From Anaerovibrio lipolyticus LB2005 (GTDB lineage Bacteria; Bacillota; Negativicutes; Selenomonadales; Selenomonadaceae), in the NCBI RefSeq assembly GCF_000621545.1, contig NZ_JHYA01000011.1, forward strand, positions 1 through 64,000: DNA of 64,000 nucleotides, given 5' to 3'. Within the stretch, counting starts at the first letter, position 1; every line of letters begins with the position of its first letter. The notes beneath the pieces are model-generated. The model ran no database searches and was not told where the DNA came from. It saw nothing but the letters and a program-made list of their open reading frames with translations. The position numbers and the translations under genes are program-made. Shown in pieces: positions 7,550-15,781 of this stretch.

Positions 7550-8986
7550 ATGGGCAGTATTACTGTTATTGGCCTTGGCCCCGGTGATTTTGGACTCATA
7601 ACCATAGACAGCTGGGAGCGTATGAAAAACGCCCAGTATTTGTATTTCCGTACGGAAAAGCACCCTACGGTACCAATGATAAAGGAAAGGGGTATCAGCT
7701 TTACCTCCTATGACAGCTTCTATGAGGGGGCAGAGAGCTTTGAGGCCCTTTATGAGGCCATTGCCAAGGATTTGGTTAAGAAGGCTGCAACAGATGATTT
7801 GGTATATGCAGTGCCGGGCAGTCCTATGGTGGCTGAAAAAACCGTGGTCCTTTTGCGGGAATACTGTCAGCAGGAAAATATTAAGCTGGATATCCAGCCG
7901 GGGATGAGCTTTGTGGAGGTGCTGTACAGCAAGCTGGGCATTGACCCTATTGATGGCATGACCATAATTGATGCAGAGGATTTTGACCAGCTGCCGGTGG
8001 ATATGCCTACAGGACTGGTTATTACCCAGGTTTACAGCCCTCAGATTGCATCGGATACCAAATTGAGTCTTATGGAGGTATTCCCCGATGAATATCCTAT
8101 TACCTACATTCATAAGCTGGGAATGCCAGACGAAAGCATTCGTACCATTGAGCTTTTTGAGCTGGATCGCCAGCCGGATATAGACTATCTCACCAGCCTT
8201 TATGTTCCACCTTTTAAGAGCAAGGAGGAGTTCGATATTACTCCGCTTAAAGATATTGTACACACTCTCCGCTCCCCAGGTGGATGCCCTTGGGACATTG
8301 CCCAGACTCATGAAAGTATTCGCACCAATTTAATAGAGGAAACCTATGAGGTGCTGGAGGCTATTGAACTTCAGGACCCTCACCTTTTGTGTGAGGAATT
8401 GGGGGACTTGCTTTTGCAGGTCGTCTTCCATGCCCGCATGGCAGAGGAAACAGGGGCTTTTTCCATGCAGGAGGTTATTGATGAAGCCACAGAGAAGCTG
8501 GTTCGTCGTCATCCACATATTTTCGGTGACGTGCAGGCTTCAGATGCCGGGGCGGCAGTAATGGCATGGGAGTCCATTAAGAAGAAGGAAAAGAAGGACA
8601 GAGACTCTGTATTGGATGGGGTTCCAATGGGACTGCCAGCCCTGATGAGTGCCCAAAAGCTCCAGCACAAGGCCGCAAAGGTTGGCTTTGACTGGGATGA
8701 AATTGCACCGGTTTGGGACAAGATAAGTGAAGAAGTGGAGGAGCTGAAGGAGGCCCAGCTGGAAGGTGATCCAAAGCATATTGAGGAGGAGCTGGGAGAT
8801 GTACTGTTTACCGTGGTAAATCTTGCCCGCTTTTTGAAGGTAGACTCGGAGCTGGCTCTTATGAATACCAACAGAAAGTTTACCAAGCGCTTCCACTATG
8901 TGGAAAAGAAGGTAAAAGAATCTGGCAAAAAATGGTCAGAGTTCACCTTAAATGAGCTGGATGAGCTGTGGAATGCGGCGAAATAG
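7550..8986 (+). CDS. yabN: YabN: tetrapyrrole-methylase-like plus MazG pyrophosphohydrolase
   Basis: A two-domain fusion common in Firmicutes. The first 210 residues form a SAM-dependent tetrapyrrole methylase-type fold (ITVIGLGPGDFGLIT; AVPGSPMVAEKT). The rest is MazG, with the metal-binding pattern EETYEVLEAIE...CEELGDLLLQ near residue 262 and a second copy (EEVEELKEAQ...IEEELGDVLF). MazG hydrolyses non-canonical or excess NTPs to NMP and pyrophosphate; the role of the methylase-like half is not established. It follows mfd by 46 bp with a GGGAGGA ribosome-binding site, so the two are probably co-transcribed. Confidence 0.94.
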   Translation: MGSITVIGLGPGDFGLITIDSWERMKNAQYLYFRTEKHPTVPMIKERGISFTSYDSFYEGAESFEALYEAIAKDLVKKAATDDLVYAVPGSPMVAEKTVVLLREYCQQENIKLDIQPGMSFVEVLYSKLGIDPIDGMTIIDAEDFDQLPVDMPTGLVITQVYSPQIASDTKLSLMEVFPDEYPITYIHKLGMPDESIRTIELFELDRQPDIDYLTSLYVPPFKSKEEFDITPLKDIVHTLRSPGGCPWDIAQTHESIRTNLIEETYEVLEAIELQDPHLLCEELGDLLLQVVFHARMAEETGAFSMQEVIDEATEKLVRRHPHIFGDVQASDAGAAVMAWESIKKKEKKDRDSVLDGVPMGLPALMSAQKLQHKAAKVGFDWDEIAPVWDKISEEVEELKEAQLEGDPKHIEEELGDVLFTVVNLARFLKVDSELALMNTNRKFTKRFHYVEKKVKESGKKWSEFTLNELDELWNAAK

Positions 8987-9027
8987 TGCTAAAATTCAAA
9001 AAAATTCAATAATTTTTTATACTTTTC

Positions 9028-9056
9028 TTGCAGAAACCCAGTGTTTATGGTATATT
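9028..9056 (+). promoter_or_regulatory. Promoter of hup
   Basis: TTGCAG at 9028-9033, 17-bp spacer, TATATT at 9051-9056. The leader then carries a small hairpin (TGAAAACC 9073-9080 with GGTTTTCA 9094-9101) before the Shine-Dalgarno. Confidence 0.65.
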
Positions 9057-9129
9057 GAAGACAACGAAGGGGTGAAAACCTAGTAATTATGCGGGTTTTC
9101 AGTTATACCTAAATAAGAGGAGGATGTAT

Positions 9130-9462
9130 ATGAATAAGTCTCAGTTGGTTGCAAAGGTTGCAGAAAAGGCTGGCCTTACCAAGAAGGATGCTGAAAAGGC
9201 AGTAAATGGCCTGTTTGCAAGCGTACAGGAAGCTCTGGTAGCTGGCGACAAGGTTCAGATGATTGGTTTTGGTACTTTCGAGGTTAAAGCTCGTGCCGCT
9301 CGTACCGGCCGTAACCCTCAGACTGGTGAGGAAATCAAGATTGCAGCTTCTAAGAACCCTGCATTCAAAGCTGGTAAGGCTTTGAAGGATGCTGTAAACC
9401 CTAAGAAGGGCGCAGCTCCAGCTAAAAAGGACAAGAAGGCTAAGAAGGGCAAGAAAAAATAA
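9130..9462 (+). CDS. hup: HU-family DNA-binding protein with lysine-rich tail
   Basis: A nucleoid-associated protein that bends and compacts DNA as a dimer. Residues 1-90 are canonical [22 protein letters not shown] at the start, the [20 protein letters not shown] arm signature, and [12 protein letters not shown] at the end of the fold. Unusually, about 20 further residues form a Lys/Ala/Pro tail ([14 protein letters not shown]) like a histone H1 tail. I chose the ATG at 9130 over that at 9124 because GAGGAGG ends at 9123. Own promoter and own terminator make it monocistronic. Confidence 0.95.
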   Translation: MNKSQLVAKVAEKAGLTKKDAEKAVNGLFASVQEALVAGDKVQMIGFGTFEVKARAARTGRNPQTGEEIKIAASKNPAFKAGKALKDAVNPKKGAAPAKKDKKAKKGKKK

Positions 9463-9486
9463 AAAACGTTATTTCTTATACAATCT

Positions 9487-9517
9487 GGCTGCCGCAAATT
9501 TCTGAGGCAGCCTTTTT
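9487..9517 (+). terminator. Terminator of hup
   Basis: GGCTGCC (9487-9493) pairs with GGCAGCC (9506-9512), followed by TTTTT. Confidence 0.85.
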
Positions 9518-9561
9518 GTTGCCTTCCGTGGGGGAGGCTTGGATTAAGGGAACCGATATTT

Positions 9562-10320
9562 ATGGATAAAAAAACAGTTTTGATTACTGGTGGTACTTCA
9601 GGGATTGGTCTGGCCACCGCTATAAGATTTGCCGGAAAAGGGTATAATGTGGTTTTGCTGGGACGGAATGCTGATCGAGGCCTGCGGGCTGTAAAGACCG
9701 TAATGGAAAGAATCGGTGGTGCCAGCTGCAATTATATTCCCTGTGATGTGAGAAAAATAGATGATTGTAAAAATGCTGTGGAAAAGGCAACGGAGCTTTA
9801 TGGCTCCATTGATGTGCTGGTTAATTCCGCAGGGGTTTACTTCGAACGGGCTATTGAGGATATGGGGGAAGAGGATTTTGCCCTCATCATGGATATAAAT
9901 GTTAAGGGAACGTATTTTATGACCCAACAGGCTGTTTCGGCAATGAAGAAGCAGGGTTCTGGTGTAATAGTAAATGTTTCCTCTGATGCGGGGATTCATG
10001 GGAATATGCTTTGTAGTGCCTACTGTGCCTCCAAGGGAGCCGTAAATCTGTTCACCAAGGCTATGGCTTTGGAGCTGGCACCGTGGAATATAAGAGTCAA
10101 CAGTGTGTGCCCGGGAGATGTGATGACACCTCTCACGGAAAAACAGCTGGAGCAATATCCTGATCGGGAAGCAGCACTGAAAGAAATGAGTTCTGTTTAT
10201 CCATTGGGGAAAATCGGAACCCCTGAGGAAATTGCGGGAGTAATTGAATTTTTGTGTTCAGCTGATGCAGCCTTCGTCAACGGTGCTATATGGAGTGTGG
10301 ACGGAGGAATTACAGCTTAG
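9562..10320 (+). CDS. Short-chain dehydrogenase/reductase
   Basis: A 252-aa classical SDR oxidoreductase using NAD(P)H. The Rossmann dinucleotide motif TGGTSGIG is at residues 9-16, NSAG lies near residue 90, the catalytic serine in VNVSSDAG and the YCASK catalytic tyrosine/lysine pair near 155. The end AIWSVDGGITA is the typical SDR C-terminus. The substrate cannot be read from sequence; FabG-like and sugar-alcohol enzymes share this pattern. It lies between hup and a lipid glycosyltransferase, where Bacillus has yabO/yabP/yabQ, so the neighbourhood does not define a pathway. Confidence 0.85.
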   Translation: MDKKTVLITGGTSGIGLATAIRFAGKGYNVVLLGRNADRGLRAVKTVMERIGGASCNYIPCDVRKIDDCKNAVEKATELYGSIDVLVNSAGVYFERAIEDMGEEDFALIMDINVKGTYFMTQQAVSAMKKQGSGVIVNVSSDAGIHGNMLCSAYCASKGAVNLFTKAMALELAPWNIRVNSVCPGDVMTPLTEKQLEQYPDREAALKEMSSVYPLGKIGTPEEIAGVIEFLCSADAAFVNGAIWSVDGGITA

Positions 10321-10329
10321 TGTAAAATG

Positions 10330-10358
10330 TTGATACTTTTTTAGCGGTGTGGTACAAT
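10330..10358 (+). promoter_or_regulatory. Promoter of the glycosyltransferase, overlapping a hairpin arm
   Basis: TTGATA (10330-10335), 17-bp spacer, TACAAT (10353-10358). An inverted repeat TAGCGGTGT (10342-10350) / ACACCGCTA (10386-10394) followed by TATTTTTT overlaps it. That repeat could terminate transcription from the upstream SDR gene. Confidence 0.55.
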
Positions 10359-10428
10359 GAGCCTTATTAAGCGGCGGAAACAATGACACCGCTATATTTT
10401 TTGCACATATTTAAGGAGGTACTGGTGC

Positions 10429-11544
10429 ATGAAGCCAAAGGCTAAGTCCTTTCTCATTGTAACGGCGTCTGTGGGCTCAGGCCACGAAAAGGCGGCAGCG
10501 GCAGTGGCTGAAGGCATAAAAAAACAGCATCCTGATGCTGTCATAAATATTATTGATTTCATGTCCGTGAAAACCTCCTGGGTAAATGCTTTTATGAAGA
10601 GCTGCTACCTTAATATGCTGTACTTTGTGCCGAATCTTTACGAGTTTATGTACCAGTTTACCGCCGGCAAAAAGAAGGGCGGCTTTGTAAAATGGGCCAT
10701 GAGCTCCGTTATTGTGTATTCCATGAAGACACTTATAAAAAAATACAGGCCGGATACCATTATCTGTACCCATCCCTTCCCTGCAGATGCAGTGTCCCAT
10801 CTCTTGGAGCATAAAAGGGCTGACTTTGATTCCTGTGCCATAATTACAGATTATTCTGTTCATCAGATGTGGGTCTGCCCAAAGCTGAACCATTATTTTG
10901 TGGCCATTGATTCCATGCGGGAACAGCTGGTGGAATTCGGTATCAGCCGTGATATTATTCACGTCAGTGGCATTCCCGTTTCAGAGCCATTTTGCCACAG
11001 CTATGACAAGGTATTGTGCCGTCAGGAGCTGGGCCTTGATACGGATATGCCTGTGGTCCTAATGATGGGAGGCGGTCTGGGCCTCGGGGGGATGGATGCC
11101 GCCATGGATCAGCTGGAAAAAATCAAAATGAAATTACAGCTGCTCGTCATAGCCGGCCGTAATGAAGACCTAAAGAAAAAGGTGGACGCCTTTGCTGCAA
11201 AATCCCACCACAATATTATAACCTGGGGATATACTGATAGGGTGCCGGTTATGATGGCTGCCTCTGATATCCTCATAACCAAGCCTGGGGCCCTGACCTT
11301 AACAGAGGCTATGTCCTTGGGACTGCCAATGGTGCTTCATGAGCCGATACCAGGACCGGAGACGGATAATGCCCGTTTCATGTCCGAGGGGGGCATGGCT
11401 GTGTGGCTTCATTCCGGGGACAGCCTTTCCAAGATAATTGGTGATTTGCTGGCCCATCCTGAAAAGCTGGAGCAAATGAGCCAAAATTCCTTGAAATACA
11501 GGCGTACTGATGCTGCCAAAGAAATTGCCCAGCGCATGGGCTAA
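10429..11544 (+). CDS. MGDG-synthase/UgtP-like glycosyltransferase (GT28)
   Basis: A 371-aa GT-B glycosyltransferase that probably transfers a hexose from a UDP-sugar to diacylglycerol or a related lipid acceptor at the cytoplasmic membrane face. The N-terminal domain opens SFLIVTASVGSGHEKAAAAV, the hallmark of plant MGDG synthase and Bacillus UgtP. The C-terminal donor-binding half has GGGLGLGG, then ASDILITKPGALTLTEAM with GLPMVLHEPIPGPE. There is no signal peptide. AAGGAGG precedes the ATG. Acceptor and sugar are inferred from the family. In a diderm this could serve glycolipid or envelope precursor synthesis. Confidence 0.85.
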   Translation: MKPKAKSFLIVTASVGSGHEKAAAAVAEGIKKQHPDAVINIIDFMSVKTSWVNAFMKSCYLNMLYFVPNLYEFMYQFTAGKKKGGFVKWAMSSVIVYSMKTLIKKYRPDTIICTHPFPADAVSHLLEHKRADFDSCAIITDYSVHQMWVCPKLNHYFVAIDSMREQLVEFGISRDIIHVSGIPVSEPFCHSYDKVLCRQELGLDTDMPVVLMMGGGLGLGGMDAAMDQLEKIKMKLQLLVIAGRNEDLKKKVDAFAAKSHHNIITWGYTDRVPVMMAASDILITKPGALTLTEAMSLGLPMVLHEPIPGPETDNARFMSEGGMAVWLHSGDSLSKIIGDLLAHPEKLEQMSQNSLKYRRTDAAKEIAQRMG

Positions 11545-11555
11545 GATAAAATCAA

Positions 11556-11593
11556 AATTTTCAGTATTTTAGATTTATTTTTCATGCTATAAT
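11556..11593 (+). promoter_or_regulatory. Extended -10 promoter with a CodY-box-like sequence
   Basis: TGCTATAAT (TATAAT at 11588-11593) is an extended -10 with no good -35. AATTTTCAGTATTTT at 11556-11570 matches 12 of 15 positions of the CodY consensus AATTTTCWGAAAATT and overlaps the -35 zone. The region is AT-rich, so the match could be chance. Confidence 0.35.
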
Positions 11594-11691
11594 ATGTGTG
11601 AAAAGCTGTCTGGAAAAATCTGGATAGTTTCTATTTTTCTCTTTTTGCTGTTTTCATTTAGTTACACTATAGAAAGTGTGTGGTGGTTAAT

Positions 11692-12726
11692 TTGGCAGTT
11701 ACCGCATTGGAAAGTGGAGAAAACGGTGCTCTTTTGTGCCCGGAGTGCAAAAGACCCTTAGTGTATAAAGATGGTGGCCAGGTACGGGTAGTGGATGGCA
11801 AGGTAGATTATGAAAATATTAAGCCTCGCCATGTGTGCTTTTATTGTCAAAAGTTCTACAGAGAAATGCTTCATTCCGGATATTATGATGTCTTTGATTT
11901 GGACGATGAGCTGAAGGAAGAAGCCAAGACCTTGCATCTGGATATTCCGGGGACTGACGAGGAGTCTGGGGAAAAATCATCTAAGGATGTTGAAACTGTG
12001 GTTCATCTTATTAAGGGGCGGGGTGGCAGCTATAATTGTCCCCGTTGCAAAAATACCCTGCGCTGCACCGAAGGTGGTGCCATAAGAGTCATAGGGGATA
12101 AGGTGGATTACGAAAGCATTAAGCCGAAGTTTATATGTGATAGTTGTAAGGTGTTTTATCGTGAGCTTCTTACCTCTGGTATGTATGATACCTTTCCATT
12201 GGAGGAAGAGGACCAGCAGGAACAGCCGCAGAAGAACACCGTTACGGATATTAATCCGGTGGTGGCCCTTGCCAAGAATGGCTCCGGCCATTATCTCTGT
12301 CCTGCCTGCAATCAGGAGCTGGAATTTTCTGATGGGGGCCAGGTGCGGGTAGTCAATGGCAAGGTGGACTATGAAAATGTTAAGCCACGTTATATATGTC
12401 GTCGTTGTGAGACCTTTTACCGTGAGCTGTTAAGCTCAGGCCTTTATGAGAGATTTGATTTGGAGGAGCTGACTCTGCCACCGGAAAGAAAGAAGATTAT
12501 CGGAACTGGTGATTTGGAGCCTATGCAGCTCAAAAAGGACGAAAATGGCAATTGCTCCTGCCCTCGCTGCGGTGCCAATATGAGGTATCTGGAGCCGGAG
12601 GCCGTTAAGATTATTAATGGGCGTGCTGACATGAGAGATACTGTGGCCCGATTTGCCTGTGATGAGTGCAGCTCCATCTATAGGCGCATTGCCACAACGG
12701 ATTATTATCAGTGGAGTGAAAATTAA
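11692..12726 (+). CDS. Four-fold zinc-ribbon repeat protein, function unknown
   Basis: The product (about 344 aa) consists of four copies of an 80-residue unit. Each has a CPxC knuckle, then GGxxRVxxGKVDYExIKPxxxC, a second CxxC knuckle and FYRELLxSGxYDxF. Units start near residues 18, 102, 190 and 272. The fourth is diverged (ADMRDTVARFACDECSSIYR). Acidic linkers separate them. Each unit offers four cysteines, so about four zinc ions are expected. I do not recognise the family. The start is probably TTG at 11692 (GGTGG 6 nt upstream); the frame is open to GTG 11680. It lies upstream of divIC. Confidence 0.75.
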   Translation: MAVTALESGENGALLCPECKRPLVYKDGGQVRVVDGKVDYENIKPRHVCFYCQKFYREMLHSGYYDVFDLDDELKEEAKTLHLDIPGTDEESGEKSSKDVETVVHLIKGRGGSYNCPRCKNTLRCTEGGAIRVIGDKVDYESIKPKFICDSCKVFYRELLTSGMYDTFPLEEEDQQEQPQKNTVTDINPVVALAKNGSGHYLCPACNQELEFSDGGQVRVVNGKVDYENVKPRYICRRCETFYRELLSSGLYERFDLEELTLPPERKKIIGTGDLEPMQLKKDENGNCSCPRCGANMRYLEPEAVKIINGRADMRDTVARFACDECSSIYRRIATTDYYQWSEN

Positions 12727-12758
12727 TTGATGATTAAGAACCAGAAAGGAGGACGTTT

Positions 12759-13064
12759 GTGAGCAGGACAAGATTACATAGTGCAAGACCTCAGAGGCGT
12801 CAGATTAACTGGTTCGTTATTATAATGGCCCTTATGTTTTTGCTGGCAGCCTTTAAACTGGGTGAACAGGCTTTTACCTATCATGATCTGAGCCAGGACA
12901 AGGTTCAGGCGGAGGCAAGGCTTAAGGCGGCTCAGGAGGAAAATGAACAGCTGCAGCAGGAAAAGGAGCAGCTGGTGGATCCTTCTTATGTTGAGAAGCT
13001 GGCCAGAGAGGATTTGGGCATGACCAAGGACGGGGAAATTCCTTATATTTATCAAAAAAAGTAG
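12759..13064 (+). CDS. divIC: Septum formation initiator DivIC/FtsB family
   Basis: A 101-aa bitopic division protein. A basic cytoplasmic N-terminus (SRTRLHSARPQRRQ) is followed by one membrane helix (WFVIIMALMFLLAAF, about 18-32), then a coiled coil (residues 45-72, heptads in VQAEARLKAAQEENEQLQQE) and a short conserved end (YVEKLAREDLGMTKDGEIPY). It acts with FtsL and DivIB/FtsQ in the divisome. The start is GTG at 12759 with AAAGGAGG upstream. Its position before an S1-domain gene and tilS matches the Bacillus divIC-yabR order. Confidence 0.9.
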   Translation: MSRTRLHSARPQRRQINWFVIIMALMFLLAAFKLGEQAFTYHDLSQDKVQAEARLKAAQEENEQLQQEKEQLVDPSYVEKLAREDLGMTKDGEIPYIYQKK

Positions 13065-13086
13065 GTACTCTCAGGCCTTGAAATTC

Positions 13087-13116
13087 TTGACACTGTAAGA
13101 AACAGGATAGTATAAT
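13087..13116 (+). promoter_or_regulatory. Promoter of the S1-domain gene
   Basis: TTGACA (13087-13092), 18-bp spacer, TATAAT (13111-13116). Confidence 0.75.
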
Positions 13117-13155
13117 AACTTGTGTTAGTGTTATATTATCTAAGGAGGAAGTATT

Positions 13156-13641
13156 TTGTCCATTGAAGTTGGTAGTATTGTTGAAGGCGTTGTCTCCGGC
13201 ATTACTAATTTTGGTGCTTTTGTTAACCTTCCAGAGGGTAAGGTTGGCCTTGTGCACATATCTGAAGTAGCAGATGTTTACGTAAGTGATGTTAAGGAAT
13301 TCCTGAAAGAGCAGGATAATGTAAAGGTCAAAGTACTTTCCGTTGATGAAAAGGGAAAGATTGCACTTTCCATAAAACGCGCTCAGGAAAAGAAACCAGA
13401 AGAGCAGCAGAGTTTCGAAAAGAAGCCTTTTGAAAAGAAGAATTTTGAATCTCGTCCTGTATCCAGCAAGCCAGCTGGTGGATTTGGCCGTAATGCCGGT
13501 GGCAGTCGTTTCAATAATGCAAATGCATCCTTTGAGGACAAGCTGTCCCGCTTCCTTAAGGACAGTGACGAACGACTCACTGATCTTAGCCGTAAGACAG
13601 ATTCAAAGCGCGGTGGCCGTGGCGGTGGCCGCAGAAGATAA
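13156..13641 (+). CDS. yabR: S1-domain RNA-binding protein (YabR-like) with RG-rich tail
   Basis: A 161-aa protein with one S1/OB RNA-binding domain in residues 1-75 (GSIVEGVVSGITNFGAFVNL; GLVHISEVAD; VKVKVLSVDEKGKIALSIK). The tail carries FEKKPFEKKNFE repeats and ends in a Gly/Arg stretch (RGGRGGGRRR), a build suited to non-specific RNA contact. It starts at TTG 13156 with AAGGAGG upstream. In Bacillus the equivalent yabR follows divIC. Target RNA unknown. Confidence 0.88.
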   Translation: MSIEVGSIVEGVVSGITNFGAFVNLPEGKVGLVHISEVADVYVSDVKEFLKEQDNVKVKVLSVDEKGKIALSIKRAQEKKPEEQQSFEKKPFEKKNFESRPVSSKPAGGFGRNAGGSRFNNANASFEDKLSRFLKDSDERLTDLSRKTDSKRGGRGGGRRR

Positions 13642-13654
13642 AAACAGACTTTTT

Positions 13655-13684
13655 AAAAGCACCTTTAATAAGGTGCTTTTTTGC
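13655..13684 (+). terminator. Terminator after the S1-domain gene
   Basis: AAAAGCACCTT (13655-13665), loop TAAT, AAGGTGCTTTT (13670-13680) and more T. It ends only about 15 nt before the tilS start codon. Confidence 0.88.
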
Positions 13685-13700
13685 TTTATGGAGGGTAATT

Positions 13701-15116
13701 ATGACATTGGAAAAACGCCTAACAGAATATTGGCAGTCTAATTCCCTTACAGAGCCAGGAAACACTGTAATAGTGGCCTGCTCCGGCGGACCGGATTCTT
13801 TGGCCTTATTGGATATTTTATGGAGCTTGAAGGAAAAGCTGGCTATTAAGGTGGTGGCTGCACATTTTGAGCATGGTATAAGAGGACAGGCTTCCAAGGA
13901 CGATGAGTCCTTTGTGAAGAATTACTGCCTTGAAAGGGAAATCCCCTTTTATTCAGAGTCGGCCAACATCCCAGAGCTTAGCAGGGCAAGGGGAGAGTCT
14001 CTTGAGACCTGTGCCAGACAAATGCGATATGCCTTTTTGGATAAATTGGCTGGGGAATTGGGGAATGCTTTTATTGCCACCGCCCATCATGCTGATGACC
14101 AGGCGGAAACCGTATTGATGCATCTATTACGTGGGACTGGACTTAACGGGCTTACGGGAATTTTGCCAAAGCGGGGAAATATTATTCGCCCATTGTTGGC
14201 CTTTACCAAGGCAGAGCTGGTGGAATATTGTCATCATCAGGGCCTTTCGCCGCGGCATGACGCCACCAACGAGGAGACTGACTGCACCCGTAACAGGCTG
14301 CGTCTTCAATTGCTGCCTTTATTAAAGAAGGAATATAACAAAAACATTACCCGTAGCTTGTGCAACCTTGCGGAAACGGCCTCTGCTGAGGAGGAGCTGC
14401 TGCATGAGCTTACCATCAAGGCAGAGGAGAGGCTGTGTCAGTTTGATGGGCAGGGAGAAAATAGCTATAAAATTAAAATTTCTGATTTTATAAAGGAGCC
14501 GCTGGCTATCAGACGGAGGCTTATTCAGCAGATGGTCAGCAAGATAAGTCACGGCACGGCCCTTTCATTTCAGCATATCGAAGCGGTGCTGGAGCTTATT
14601 GACAGAAATGCTACCGGCAGCTCACTGAATCTTCCGGACAGATGTACTGCCAAAATCAGTTATGATTTTTTTTATTTATCAAAAAAAACTGAAAAAATTT
14701 TGACAAGTCATGGTACAATAGAAGATACACCATATAAAATTCTTAAGCTGGGGAGTTCTGTAGTCTTGCCCTATGGTGATACTATATCTGCCTATGTAGC
14801 TGATTCCCTGGAAGGGGAGAAGTCCTTTTCCAAAAATAAAATATATTGCGATGCCGCCAGATGCGGTACAGAGCTTATGGTACGTTACCGCCACGATGGT
14901 GACAGAATCAGATTTGAGAATGGCAGCAAAAAGCTGAAGGATTTTTTTGTAGATGCAAAGGTGGAACGGAGCAGTCGGGACAGGGTGCCTTTGGTGGTCA
15001 ATAGCTGTACAGGTGATATCATCTGGGTGGTTGGGCTGAGGCAAACTAAGGTGGCCCTGGCTGACAAGGAGACAAAGCAGTATATAATACTTTCTTATGA
15101 CAAAGGAGAAGAATAA
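13701..15116 (+). CDS. tilS: tRNA(Ile)-lysidine synthase TilS
   Basis: An essential enzyme that converts C34 of tRNA-Ile(CAU) to lysidine using ATP and lysine. The PP-loop SGGPDS is at residues 28-33. The catalytic N-terminal half continues with FEHGIRGQASKDDESF, ARQMRYAFLD and FIATAHHADDQAETVLMHLLRGTGL. A C-terminal TilS substrate domain follows (VRYRHDGDRI, KLKDFFVDAK, DIIWVVGLR). Length 471 aa is normal. A GGAGGG Shine-Dalgarno precedes the ATG. It is followed by hpt with a 1-nt gap, as in Bacillus. Confidence 0.96.
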   Translation: MTLEKRLTEYWQSNSLTEPGNTVIVACSGGPDSLALLDILWSLKEKLAIKVVAAHFEHGIRGQASKDDESFVKNYCLEREIPFYSESANIPELSRARGESLETCARQMRYAFLDKLAGELGNAFIATAHHADDQAETVLMHLLRGTGLNGLTGILPKRGNIIRPLLAFTKAELVEYCHHQGLSPRHDATNEETDCTRNRLRLQLLPLLKKEYNKNITRSLCNLAETASAEEELLHELTIKAEERLCQFDGQGENSYKIKISDFIKEPLAIRRRLIQQMVSKISHGTALSFQHIEAVLELIDRNATGSSLNLPDRCTAKISYDFFYLSKKTEKILTSHGTIEDTPYKILKLGSSVVLPYGDTISAYVADSLEGEKSFSKNKIYCDAARCGTELMVRYRHDGDRIRFENGSKKLKDFFVDAKVERSSRDRVPLVVNSCTGDIIWVVGLRQTKVALADKETKQYIILSYDKGEE

Positions 15117-15117
15117 A

Positions 15118-15654
15118 ATGGAAAAAGATTTGGAAAGTGTAATGTTTGATGAAGAAACTATTGCAGCAAAGGTTGCTGAGCTTGGTCAGCAGATTGCCAA
15201 GGATTATGAGGGCAAGGATGTAGTTGTGGTAGGTATCTTAAATGGTGCAGCAGTATTCTTTACTGACCTTATCAGACAGATTAAACTGCCAATCAATATT
15301 GATTTTATCGCAGCCTCCAGTTATGGGGATGCTGCTGTGTCCAGCGGCAAAGTTAACATTAAGAAGGATTTGAACAAGGATATTGCCGGCCGTCATGTGC
15401 TTTTGGTGGAGGATATTATTGATTCCGGCATTACCATGAGCAATCTTATGGCTCTCCTTCGTGACCGCAAGCCAGCCAGCGTTAAGCTGTGTGCACTCCT
15501 TTCCAAGCCATCCCGTCGTCAGGTGGATGTAGATATCGACTATTGCGGCTTTGAGGTTCCGGACGAGTTCCTGGTAGGCTATGGCCTTGATTATGCTGAG
15601 AAGTACAGAAACCTGCCAGTAATTGGCGTTCTTAAGAGAGAAATTTATTCATGA
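15118..15654 (+). CDS. hpt: Hypoxanthine phosphoribosyltransferase
   Basis: A purine salvage enzyme making IMP or GMP from hypoxanthine or guanine and PRPP. At 178 aa it has the normal size. The PRPP-binding loop LLVEDIIDSGITMSNL lies near residues 97-112, the flexible loop AASSYGDAAVSSGKV near 70-84, and the base-contacting FEVPDEFLVGYGLDYAEKYR near 150-169. The ATG at 15118 has AAAGGAG 9 nt upstream; the longer frame to 15097 would overlap tilS without a Shine-Dalgarno. The tilS-hpt-ftsH order is conserved in Firmicutes. Confidence 0.96.
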   Translation: MEKDLESVMFDEETIAAKVAELGQQIAKDYEGKDVVVVGILNGAAVFFTDLIRQIKLPINIDFIAASSYGDAAVSSGKVNIKKDLNKDIAGRHVLLVEDIIDSGITMSNLMALLRDRKPASVKLCALLSKPSRRQVDVDIDYCGFEVPDEFLVGYGLDYAEKYRNLPVIGVLKREIYS

Positions 15655-15688
15655 TATTTTCATGATACTGTAAGATAATCTTTCAATG

Positions 15689-15697
15689 TGATATAAT
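15689..15697 (+). promoter_or_regulatory. Extended -10 promoter of ftsH
   Basis: TGATATAAT (TG at 15689-15690, TATAAT at 15692-15697) with only a weak -35. It lies about 85 nt before the ftsH start. Confidence 0.5.
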
Positions 15698-15781
15698 TAT
15701 GAGTTGTGAAGATTGTAATACCATTTACCATTGGTTGAATTTTTATTTCACCAGGTTATTGCCTTTTTAGGGGGTTGAGGT

